From Allomuricauda sp. (GTDB lineage Bacteria; Bacteroidota; Bacteroidia; Flavobacteriales; Flavobacteriaceae), in NCBI GenBank assembly GCA_028289745.1, contig JANQOD010000393.1, positions 1-15,366 on the forward strand: 15,366 nucleotides of DNA, read 5' to 3'. Positions 1 through 6,494 of the stretch are shown here, piece by piece. The position numbers were made by a program, and so were the translations under genes. The notes beneath the pieces were generated by a model that searched no databases, was not told the DNA's origin, and worked only from the letters and a program-made list of their open reading frames with translations. The first letter of the stretch is position 1. The number at the start of each line of letters is the position of its first letter.

Positions 1-1171
1 GCCAGCCCGAAACACCCCCGGCCTTCAAGGCCAATTTTGTGCTGAATTTTGACGGTACGGCAATCGAATTTGAAAGCCCGTAGTACATCGATATTCAAAA
101 CCTGACAAAGGCGAACTGTATGAGCCGTTTGTTGTGCTTCCGAAAGTGACGGCTTCATTTGCCGAAGATGTATTCATTTTTCCAAAAGCAACCCCAAAAA
201 CAGTTTCAATAATAGTTCGTGCAGAAAAAGAAAATGTCACGGGCACGGTATCGGTAGTGCACCCACAAGGTTGGTCTATTTCGCCTTCTGAGGCTACCTT
301 TACCCTATCACAAAAGGGAGAGACGGAAACCATTGATTTTTTGGTTACCCCACCAAGTCAAGATAGCGAAGGTACCATCAGCCCAAAGATAATGGCAGAG
401 GGTAGCGTTTTTGACAAAAAGTTGAATGAGATAGCCTATTACCATATCCCCAAACAATATGTACTATTGCCCGCAAAGGCAAAAGTAGTACGCCTTAACA
501 TTATAAAAACAGGCGAGCATATCGGTTATATTGTTGGGGCCGGTGATAAGGTTCCCGAAAGCCTCAAACAAATCGGTTATCAGGTACATACCCTGAATGT
601 CGATGACATCGACGAAGGCGTTCTCGACAAATATGATGGTATAGTGATCGGTATCAGGGCCTACAATGTGATAGAGGAATTAAAGTTCAAACAGCCCCAT
701 TTATTGAACTATGTAAAGAACGGTGGCAACCTTATCGTGCAGTACAATACTGCCAATCGTTGGCGATCACAGTTTGAGAACATTGCTCCCTACCCCTTGA
801 AAATTTCGAGAGATAGGGTCACCAACGAGAATGCACCCGTAGAAATACTCGCCAAAAGTCATGCGCTTGTCAATTTCCCCAATCAAATCACCGAACGCGA
901 TTTTCAGGGATGGGTACAAGAAAGGGGCCTTTACTTTCCGAATGAATGGGGAGATGAGTTCACCCCTGTACTATCTATGGCAGACGAAGGTGAAGATGCC
1001 AAGAAGGGGAGCCTTTTGGTAGCGCCCTATGGAGAAGGATATTATATCTACACTGGGCTTAGTTTTTTTAGGGAACTCCCGGCGGGAGTGCCTGGGGCGT
1101 TCAAATTGTTTGCCAACATGCTTTCGATAGGAAAGGAAAATGTTCAATCGACCGATGAAATCAAAGGATAA
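1..1171 (+). CDS. PIG-L family deacetylase, C-terminal part (5' end outside window; apparent frameshift near 80)
   Basis: This is the C-terminal portion of a large PIG-L (LmbE-like GlcNAc deacetylase) family protein; the catalytic N-terminal domain lies upstream of the window, so no active-site residues can be checked. Bases 3-80 read QPETPPAFKANF...FESP in frame 3 and then hit TAG at 81-83. The sense continues in frame 2 from base 80 (VVHRYSKPDKGELYEPF) without a break to TAA at 1169-1171, so one base appears to be missing. The first start codon in the downstream frame is GTG 134, but nothing suggests translation begins there. Downstream there is an immunoglobulin-like beta-rich stretch, then a glutamine-amidotransferase-like fold (IGYIVGAGDKVPESL, IVIGIRAYNV, NGGNLIVQYN) as found in the tails of large Bacteroidota PIG-L proteins. 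Family assignment rests on recognition of this tail and on the neighbouring sodium symporter. The frameshift may be a sequencing error or a real lesion. Confidence 0.75.
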
Positions 1172-1274
1172 ACTACTCACAAAGTTTGTTTGGAAATGGG
1201 AATATACATTGGTGTTGTTGCTCAATACGATGTATATTATCATTTTCCATTTTTTGATGCAGGGAAATATTTGA
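1155..1274 (+). CDS. Small single-helix membrane protein (39 aa), unrecognised
   Basis: ATG at 1155 opens a 39-codon ORF ending in TGA at 1272-1274. It overlaps the last 17 bases of the PIG-L gene in another frame and stops 3 bases before the symporter ATG. The product begins with a basic segment (MKSKDKLLTKFVWKWEY) followed by a hydrophobic stretch of about 20 residues (TLVLLLNTMYIIIFHFL), the pattern of a small inner-membrane protein with a cytoplasmic N-terminus. Its place, filling exactly the gap between two co-directional genes with an overlap at one side and near-contact at the other, argues for translation by coupling. I do not recognise a named family. It might help assembly or activity of the neighbouring symporter, but that is inference from position only. 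A chance ORF remains possible. Confidence 0.55.
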   Translation: MKSKDKLLTKFVWKWEYTLVLLLNTMYIIIFHFLMQGNI

Positions 1275-1277
1275 CCT

Positions 1278-2984
1278 ATGGCGATACTCGATTGGGTAGT
1301 TCTTGGCGGCACACTTTTGTTCATAGCTGGCTATGGTGTCTGGAAAACCAGGGGAAGTAAAAGTGTTGATGACTATGTACGTGGGGGCAACAAGGCCCGT
1401 TGGTGGACCATCGGGCTCTCGGTGATGGCCACCCAAGCCAGTGCCATTACCTTTCTCTCGACCCCAGGTCAGGCATTTCACGATGGTATGGGCTTCGTGC
1501 AGTTCTATTTCGGGCTTCCATTGGCCATGATCGTCATCTGTGCCGTCTTTGTTCCTATTTATCACAAGCTTAAAGTATTTACGGCCTATGAATTGCTTGA
1601 AAAACGGTTTGACCTCAAGACCAGAACCCTTACCGCGATTCTTTTTTTGATACAGCGCGGACTTGCCGCGGGCATCACGATTTTTGCACCTTCAATTATC
1701 TTATCTGCCGTTTTGGGGTGGGACCTGAAAACGCTAAACATCATCATTGGTATCATTGTCATCATCTATACCGTTTCTGGAGGCACCAAAGCGGTGAGCG
1801 TAACCCACAAACAACAGATGTTCATTATCATGGTGGGCATGTTTTTCGCCTTTTTCTTCATATTGGGATCACTGCCCATTGACATCACCTTTGGGGAGGT
1901 ATTGAAAATTGCGGGGGCCAATGAAAAATTGAATATCCTAAACTTTGATTTTGATACCCAGAATCGATACACGTTCTGGAGTGGCATCACGGGTGGTTTC
2001 TTTTTGGCCCTTGCCTATTTTGGTACCGATCAAAGTCAAGTACAGCGCTATCTTTCGGGCAAATCAGTACGTGAAAGTCAATTGGGACTGATCTTCAATG
2101 GTATTTTAAAAATCCCCATGCAGTTCTTCATTCTTTTGGTGGGCGTAATGGTATTTGTTTTCTATCAATACAATAGTTCACCGCTCAACTTCAATCCTGC
2201 GGCCAGCGAAGCCGTTTTGTCATCTGCTTACGCCGATGATTACCAACAGCTTGAGCAAGGGCACAAAGAATTGGAAACCGAAAAGAGAATGGCCCAAAAT
2301 GAATTCTCAAAGGCATGGGGTGTCAAAGATTACAACGCCATCGAAGAGGCACGGATCAAAATGGTTGAATTGAACAAAAAGGAAAGCAGTAACCGTGATG
2401 CAGCCAGAACGTTGATTGACCAAGCAGACAGTTCGGTCGAGACCAATGATAAAGATTATGTGTTCATCCACTTCATATTGAACAATTTGCCCGTTGGCCT
2501 GGTCGGCCTGCTGTTGGCCGTTATTCTTTCAGCGGCCATGTCTTCAACAGCTTCAGAATTAAACGCCTTGGGAACCATTACGGCCATTGATCTATATAAA
2601 CGCAACAAAAAGACCCAATTGGATCAAAGTCAATATGTAAGGGCGACGAAGGCCTTTACTTTGTTATGGGGTGTCATTGCGATCGTCATAGCTTGTGTGG
2701 CCAATCTTTTTGATAATCTAATACAATTGGTCAACATTATTGGTTCTATTTTCTATGGCAATGTACTGGGTATTTTTCTACTTGCTTTCTTTATTAGGTT
2801 CGTTAAAGGCAACGCCGTCTTCATTTCGGCCATCATAACGCAAATAATCGTCATTATCGGGTGGAGCCAAGACTGGATGTCTTATCTCTGGCTCAACGCA
2901 TTCGGCTGTGCATTGGTCATTTTCATTGCAATGATCATTGAAGCTTTTGACCGATGGCTACGCAATCCTGCCCTTGAGACATAA
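1278..2984 (+). CDS. Sodium:solute symporter (SSS family)
   Basis: A 568-residue inner-membrane protein of the solute:sodium symporter family, which moves small solutes inward on the sodium gradient; the substrate cannot be read from sequence. It has about 13 hydrophobic segments, beginning with DWVVLGGTLLFIAGYGVW, and family hallmarks: the N-terminal DDYVRGGN and WWTIGLSVMATQASAITFLS region, the ALAYFGTDQSQVQRYLSGKS motif in the middle and SSTASELNALGTITAIDLYKR near the end. Between two helices, residues about 299-394 form a long hydrophilic, charged, helix-prone loop (YQQLEQGHKELETEKRMAQ and following) that looks like a coiled coil. It starts 3 bases after the small membrane ORF and lies directly downstream of the PIG-L gene, so uptake of a sugar- or amino-sugar-like compound is a reasonable but untested guess. 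A hairpin terminator follows the stop codon. Confidence 0.93.
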   Translation: MAILDWVVLGGTLLFIAGYGVWKTRGSKSVDDYVRGGNKARWWTIGLSVMATQASAITFLSTPGQAFHDGMGFVQFYFGLPLAMIVICAVFVPIYHKLKVFTAYELLEKRFDLKTRTLTAILFLIQRGLAAGITIFAPSIILSAVLGWDLKTLNIIIGIIVIIYTVSGGTKAVSVTHKQQMFIIMVGMFFAFFFILGSLPIDITFGEVLKIAGANEKLNILNFDFDTQNRYTFWSGITGGFFLALAYFGTDQSQVQRYLSGKSVRESQLGLIFNGILKIPMQFFILLVGVMVFVFYQYNSSPLNFNPAASEAVLSSAYADDYQQLEQGHKELETEKRMAQNEFSKAWGVKDYNAIEEARIKMVELNKKESSNRDAARTLIDQADSSVETNDKDYVFIHFILNNLPVGLVGLLLAVILSAAMSSTASELNALGTITAIDLYKRNKKTQLDQSQYVRATKAFTLLWGVIAIVIACVANLFDNLIQLVNIIGSIFYGNVLGIFLLAFFIRFVKGNAVFISAIITQIIVIIGWSQDWMSYLWLNAFGCALVIFIAMIIEAFDRWLRNPALET

Positions 2985-3013
2985 AAAAACCCCGACCACC
3001 AATGGTCAGGGTT
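2983..3013 (-). terminator. Rho-independent terminator, mainly for the minus-strand DUF2911 gene
   Basis: Arms AACCCCGACCA (2988-2998) and TGGTCAGGGTT (3003-3013) pair over 11 positions around the 4-base loop CCAA. In the minus-strand RNA the single non-Watson-Crick position is a U-G wobble and the stem is followed by seven U residues (A run at 2983-2989 on the plus strand), a textbook terminator. In the plus-strand RNA the same position is a C-A mismatch and no U run follows, so it is weaker for the symporter transcript. It sits between the convergent symporter and DUF2911 genes. Confidence 0.85.
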
Positions 3014-3040
3014 CTCTCGAAAAAAATTCTCTTCCCTTAC

Positions 3041-3883
3041 TTATAGGGCACCCCACTCTTTCAAGGAATCTTTGTTCAATTTGACATAGTCAGCATTACC
3101 TGCCGCTTCTGCGGCTGCCAATGATTTCTTTGCCGCTGCAATGGCCCCTTGCTTATCGCCCATTTTGGCATAGATCAACGATTGTTTGCGCATTACCCAA
3201 AATGCCTTGTCATTCATTGATACCGCCTTATCGATCCATTTTTTGGCCTTTTCTAGATCTTTTCCCTCATCTAGATAATAAGCTGCGGCTGCATAGTAGT
3301 CATTGGCCGAAGGTCCTGCCATCACAGATTCAATACTTTTGGTCGCCTTTTTATCTGTGGGTACTTCAAATCTAACCCCTACATAGGTATTCTCCCATAA
3401 TAGGCCCAAAGTAGCTCCGTTATTGTGCAGATCATCAATGGTGATCGTAAAGGTCTCGATGGGCATCGGCATTTGTATTACCTCAACCTTGGTGGTCAGG
3501 GCCACCTTTGCATCGTCCCATTCCCGGGGCGTACCCCAGTTTTCTGAATCTGAATAAAAAATGACTTCCCAAACGGTTTCACCGGGCACGGTAAAAATGG
3601 CATACGTGCCCGCCTTGAGTTCTTTGCCGTCAATGGTCACATCGTCACCGAACGAAATCGTGGTGTTCTTGTTGGCACCTGTTCGCCATAATTCACCATA
3701 GGCTTCCAGACCACCAAAAATTTTACGCCCCTTCATCGAAGGTCGTGAATACTTGACCACCACATCGGTCAATCCTACGGTCTGTTTTAACTTACTGGAC
3801 GGACTTGGTTGAGGGGTCTGCATTTGGGCCGAGAGTGTTACTGAAAGTAGGCCCACGAATGCAAACAAGGCTAATCTTTTCAT
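3041..3883 (-). CDS. DUF2911 domain protein, exported, with C-terminal TPR-like helices
   Basis: A 280-residue protein with a clear signal peptide (MKRLALFAFVGLLSVTLSAQ, cleavage probably after AQ or SAQ). The DUF2911 domain fills about residues 30-165, with the recognisable segments VVVKYSRPSMKGRKIFGG, GELWRTGANKNTTISFGDDV, LKAGTYAIFTVP and DSENWGTPREWDD. After a linker, residues about 190-275 are Ala/Lys-rich helices (YYAAAAYYLDEGKDLEKAKK, KMGDKQGAIAAAKKSLAAA) resembling tetratricopeptide repeats. The domain has no established biochemical function that I know of; a periplasmic or envelope role follows from the signal peptide. It has its own probable promoter (-7 box 3911-3918) and a strong terminator, so it is likely transcribed alone or additionally from the upstream propeller gene, whose stop lies 83 bases away. 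Confidence 0.93.
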   Translation of the reverse strand: MKRLALFAFVGLLSVTLSAQMQTPQPSPSSKLKQTVGLTDVVVKYSRPSMKGRKIFGGLEAYGELWRTGANKNTTISFGDDVTIDGKELKAGTYAIFTVPGETVWEVIFYSDSENWGTPREWDDAKVALTTKVEVIQMPMPIETFTITIDDLHNNGATLGLLWENTYVGVRFEVPTDKKATKSIESVMAGPSANDYYAAAAYYLDEGKDLEKAKKWIDKAVSMNDKAFWVMRKQSLIYAKMGDKQGAIAAAKKSLAAAEAAGNADYVKLNKDSLKEWGAL

Positions 3884-3910
3884 TTTGATAGTGTTTTATC
3901 GTTAGTCTGA

Positions 3911-3918
3911 CAAAACTA
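3911..3918 (-). promoter_or_regulatory. Bacteroidota -7 promoter box for the DUF2911 gene
   Basis: The minus strand reads TAGTTTTG, an exact match to the Bacteroidota -7 consensus TAnnTTTG, 27 bases before the DUF2911 ATG. A TTG lies 15 bases further upstream, closer than the usual -33 spacing, so the distal element is uncertain. Confidence 0.55.
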
Positions 3919-3966
3919 AAGATAAAGGCAGGCCAAGTTTGTTAAAATAAGCCTAAATAAACTTGT

Positions 3967-5133
3967 TCAAAACTTGAAATATGGTTTCGAAACCGTCTTT
4001 CCTTTTAAAAAAAAAGTGAAGTAGTAAACCGATGGGCCAAGTGTGGAAAGATCTATGGAATCGCCCTGTAATTCTTCAAGGGGCACGAATTGTACCTGTC
4101 TACCACTTGTATCGAAAATACCCATGCCAAATATGGCCCTCGATGTATTCAATCGATAGTTCAATAGTTCTGAATCAAATCGCTTATAAATAACAAGTTG
4201 ATCGTTGTTTGGTTGCCCTCCATCGAAAGGATTCTCCCCCTCTTCCTCCTCCTCTTCTTCTTCAGGTGGCAAATCATCTTCATCCAATGTAAAACGAAAC
4301 AAACGGGAAGCCGAACTGATCGGTGGGCTCGAGTTGATGAACTCTTCAGAAGTGACATAAAAAGTAGCTCCCGCTTGCTCAACGGCCTCTATTTGGGCAA
4401 AACCGATATCTAGAATTGTCTGTGTCTTTTCACCAGAAAAAATGGTATTGTCGGTCACCCCTTCAATGATTTCAAAAAAAGGTGATAAAAATTGGCTATA
4501 GCCTACCAAATACAATTCACTGGAGGCAGCATCGTAAGTAGCCCCGGTCACCAGACCGTTTACTTGATAATCATCTAGTCGCTCTGCCAAAAACGCCCCT
4601 GGAAGCTTTGGAAGACGATAGGCGACCGTACCCTGGCTTTGCCATTGCTTGGTGAGAACGATCAAATCATCGTTCAACACAAATAGGGCCTCGGCATCCC
4701 AATCACTGCTTTGGGTGGTCATAAAGTCTTCTTGATCTTCATAGAAAAAATCAATTCGCTCGGCACTGACGGTATCCGCTCTATCGTATGCTGCTTTGGC
4801 AACCCTGAGTATGGCCAGGTCTTGACGGTCTCCGGTATTATTTCCAAAGTCTCCTATATAAATATATTCATCGTCTTGGGCAAGGTCTTCCCAGTCAACA
4901 TTGATGGCATTTTCTATGGTCACCGTTCGGGTAACCGCCAAGGAAACAGTATCGATTTCGAACAATTGCGGTGTATTGCCCGAATCGTTGTGGGTAATCA
5001 ACTTTCCGTTATGATAAATCAATCCCGAGGTTTCAGAAATGGTCTGTGGCAACGGCCCCACTGATTGCACGTCATTTTGTGCATAGAGCCACCCACCCAA
5101 GAAAAACAGAACAATGTATATGAGCCCTTTCAT
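3967..5133 (-). CDS. Exported beta-propeller-like protein with T9SS-type C-terminal domain
   Basis: A 388-residue secreted protein. Signal peptide MKGLIYIVLFFLGGWLYAQ is followed by a beta-rich domain (about 20-290) with repeated strands and conserved acidic motifs (SGLIYHNGKLITHNDSGN, NVDWEDLAQDD, YIYIGDFGNNTGD, SDWDAEALF) reminiscent of phytase-like or SMP-30-like propellers. A linker with eight consecutive Glu (PPEEEEEEEEGENPFDGG, near residue 300) leads to a tail of roughly 80 residues, including MGIFDTSGRQV and SVYYFTFFLKGKTVSKPYFKF-like strands, which resembles a type A T9SS sorting domain but is not a perfect match. If that is right, the protein is exported through the outer membrane by type IX secretion and then released or surface-anchored. 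Catalytic function is not assignable. A near-consensus -7 box (TATCTTTC) lies 15 bases before the start. Confidence 0.82.
   Translation of the reverse strand: MKGLIYIVLFFLGGWLYAQNDVQSVGPLPQTISETSGLIYHNGKLITHNDSGNTPQLFEIDTVSLAVTRTVTIENAINVDWEDLAQDDEYIYIGDFGNNTGDRQDLAILRVAKAAYDRADTVSAERIDFFYEDQEDFMTTQSSDWDAEALFVLNDDLIVLTKQWQSQGTVAYRLPKLPGAFLAERLDDYQVNGLVTGATYDAASSELYLVGYSQFLSPFFEIIEGVTDNTIFSGEKTQTILDIGFAQIEAVEQAGATFYVTSEEFINSSPPISSASRLFRFTLDEDDLPPEEEEEEEEGENPFDGGQPNNDQLVIYKRFDSELLNYRLNTSRAIFGMGIFDTSGRQVQFVPLEELQGDSIDLSTLGPSVYYFTFFLKGKTVSKPYFKF
4240..4263. repeat. GAA/GAG trinucleotide tract encoding eight Glu
   Basis: Eight tandem codons (CTC/TTC on the plus strand, GAG/GAA on the coding minus strand) encode the poly-Glu linker between the propeller and the sorting domain of the secreted protein. 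The codon mix is not a pure single-unit repeat, so slippage is possible but would stay in frame if it occurred by whole units. Confidence 0.9.
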
Positions 5134-5148
5134 CTTCCAAAATCACCA

Positions 5149-5156
5149 GAAAGATA
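5149..5156 (-). promoter_or_regulatory. Near-consensus -7 box for the T9SS-type secreted protein
   Basis: The minus strand reads TATCTTTC, one base off TAnnTTTG, ending 15 bases before the ATG at 5133. The spacing agrees with the exact boxes in front of three other genes here. No well-spaced -33 TTG was found, so this is tentative. Confidence 0.35.
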
Positions 5157-5286
5157 CAAACAGGTAGAGCAAACTTTGACAAGAATCGGACGAATCTTCT
5201 AGAATTGCGCCAAATGGAAAACAAATGTTCAATGCTGTTTATAATTTGTTTAACTTTTTTAATTAAACTTTAAACAAAATGCTTTT

Positions 5287-5294
5287 TATCTTTG
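5287..5294 (+). promoter_or_regulatory. Bacteroidota -7 promoter box for the SRPBCC-SDR-photolyase operon
   Basis: TATCTTTG matches TAnnTTTG exactly and ends 13 bases before the SRPBCC ATG. With initiation some 5-7 bases past the box, the leader would be only about 6-8 nucleotides. The 5240-5280 stretch upstream is very AT-rich (runs of T and A around TTAATTAAAC), which may contribute as an UP-like or regulator-binding segment; no clear -33 TTG at normal distance was found. Confidence 0.6.
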
Positions 5295-5307
5295 TCAAAA
5301 CGCTTTT

Positions 5308-5799
5308 ATGAAGTTATATCGCCTTTGGGCAAAGCAAGCACTGCCAATATCTAAAACAGAGGCTTGGCAATTTCTTTCTGACCCAAAAAACCTTAAAGTA
5401 ATAACTCCAGACCATATGGGTTTTCATATTTTATCGGGAGCAGACAGACCTATGTACCAAGGCCAAATAATACAGTATGTGGTAAAACCGTTTCCAGGTT
5501 TTTCTACAAAATGGGTCACAGAAATCGCCCATGTAAAAGAAGGAGAGTATTTTGTCGATGAACAGCGGTTCGGACCTTATGCACTTTGGCACCATAAACA
5601 TTTTATAAAGGAAATCGAGGGCGGTGTCGAAATGGAAGATCTCATCGATTACAAAATTCCATTCGGAATCATTGGTCAGTGGGCACAGCCCTGGCTGGTC
5701 AAAAAACAGCTAAAACAGATTTTTGGGTACCGCAAAGAAAAGTTGGCCGAGCTATTTGGCACCCTGCCCCATTTTGAGGATGAATTTGAACTGAATTGA
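5308..5799 (+). CDS. SRPBCC (START-like) ligand-binding domain protein
   Basis: A 163-residue cytoplasmic protein of the SRPBCC/polyketide cyclase-like helix-grip superfamily. The start MKLYRLWAKQALPISKTEAW and the FLSDPKNLKVITPDHMGF segment match the usual N-terminus of this Bacteroidota subgroup, in which a hydrophobic cavity binds a small ligand; further family-like strands are IQYVVKPFPGFSTKWVTEI and FVDEQRFGPYALWHHKHFIKE. There is no signal peptide or membrane segment. It is the first gene of a tight operon with an SDR (2-base gap) and a photolyase, so it may bind or sense a small molecule made under light or oxidative stress, but no ligand can be inferred. The ATG at 5308 is supported by homology-like start position and by the -7 box immediately upstream. 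Confidence 0.85.
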   Translation: MKLYRLWAKQALPISKTEAWQFLSDPKNLKVITPDHMGFHILSGADRPMYQGQIIQYVVKPFPGFSTKWVTEIAHVKEGEYFVDEQRFGPYALWHHKHFIKEIEGGVEMEDLIDYKIPFGIIGQWAQPWLVKKQLKQIFGYRKEKLAELFGTLPHFEDEFELN

Positions 5800-5801
5800 A
5801 T

Positions 5802-6494
5802 ATGTCAAAAAATATTTTATTGATAGGGGGCTCACATGGTATTGGCCTAGCCATGGCAAAAGAACTTGCCAAAGACCATGCTGTTTTTGTGGCCTCTAGA
5901 ACCAATGGCGAACTAGATGGGTCAGGCGTGACCCATATCACATTTGATGCCGCCAAAGATCAACTCGACCTTTCTAAAGTACCGGACGAAATTCACGGAT
6001 TCGCCTATTGCCCTGGCACCATAAATTTGAAACCGTTCAAAATGTTATCGCTGGGCAATTTTAAGGAGGACATGGAAGTCAATTTCTTTTCTATGGTAAA
6101 AGTAGTAGCTGCGATTATGCCCAAAATGGCCGAAAGGTCAAGTATGGTCTTTTTTAGCACGGTGGCCGTTGAAACGGGAATGCCCTTTCATACCAGTATT
6201 TCAGCCGCGAAAGGGGCAATTGAGGGGTTTGCTAGGTCATTGGCGGCCGAGTATGCCCCTAAAGTTCGGGTAAATTGCATCGCACCCTCACTTGTTGATA
6301 CACCATTGGCCAAAAGATTGCTGGGCAATGAAAAGAAACAAGGGCTGATGGCCCAAAGGCATCCTTTAAAAAGAGTGGGGCAACCCGAAGATATTGCCCA
6401 AATGGCCCTATTTTTATTAAGCGATAAAGGCACTTGGATCACGGGACAAGTTCTGGGTATCGATGGTGGTATTTCCACATTGAACGTTAATTGA
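5802..6494 (+). CDS. SDR-family oxidoreductase with Ile at the catalytic Tyr position
   Basis: A Rossmann-fold short-chain dehydrogenase/reductase of 230 residues. It has the glycine-rich cofactor loop (LLIGGSHGIGLAMAKEL, residues about 5-21), a variant of the central NAG-like motif (AYCPGTINL), the catalytic Ser119 in FFSTVA and Lys137 in ISAAKGAIEGFARSLAAEYA, and the C-terminal VRVNCIAPSLVDTPLA and GTWITGQVLGIDGG motifs typical of classical SDRs. The Tyr of YxxxK is replaced by Ile133, so standard hydride-transfer chemistry is doubtful; it may use another residue or act as a binding protein. I chose ATG 5802 rather than the in-frame TTG 5796, because ATG directly precedes SKNILLIGG. It lies 2 bases after the SRPBCC stop, and its own stop TGA overlaps the photolyase ATG by one base, so translation is probably coupled. 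Confidence 0.9.
   Translation: MSKNILLIGGSHGIGLAMAKELAKDHAVFVASRTNGELDGSGVTHITFDAAKDQLDLSKVPDEIHGFAYCPGTINLKPFKMLSLGNFKEDMEVNFFSMVKVVAAIMPKMAERSSMVFFSTVAVETGMPFHTSISAAKGAIEGFARSLAAEYAPKVRVNCIAPSLVDTPLAKRLLGNEKKQGLMAQRHPLKRVGQPEDIAQMALFLLSDKGTWITGQVLGIDGGISTLNVN

Noticed and set aside
971..1565. Minus-strand ORFs of 117 and 130 codons across the PIG-L end and symporter start
   Set aside because: Both are antisense to well-supported genes, with no promoter or family signal.
3900..3966. Inverted repeat CAAGTTT...AAACTTG after the T9SS-type gene as a terminator
   Set aside because: The stem has only 7 AT-rich pairs around a loop of about 19 bases and no U run follows.
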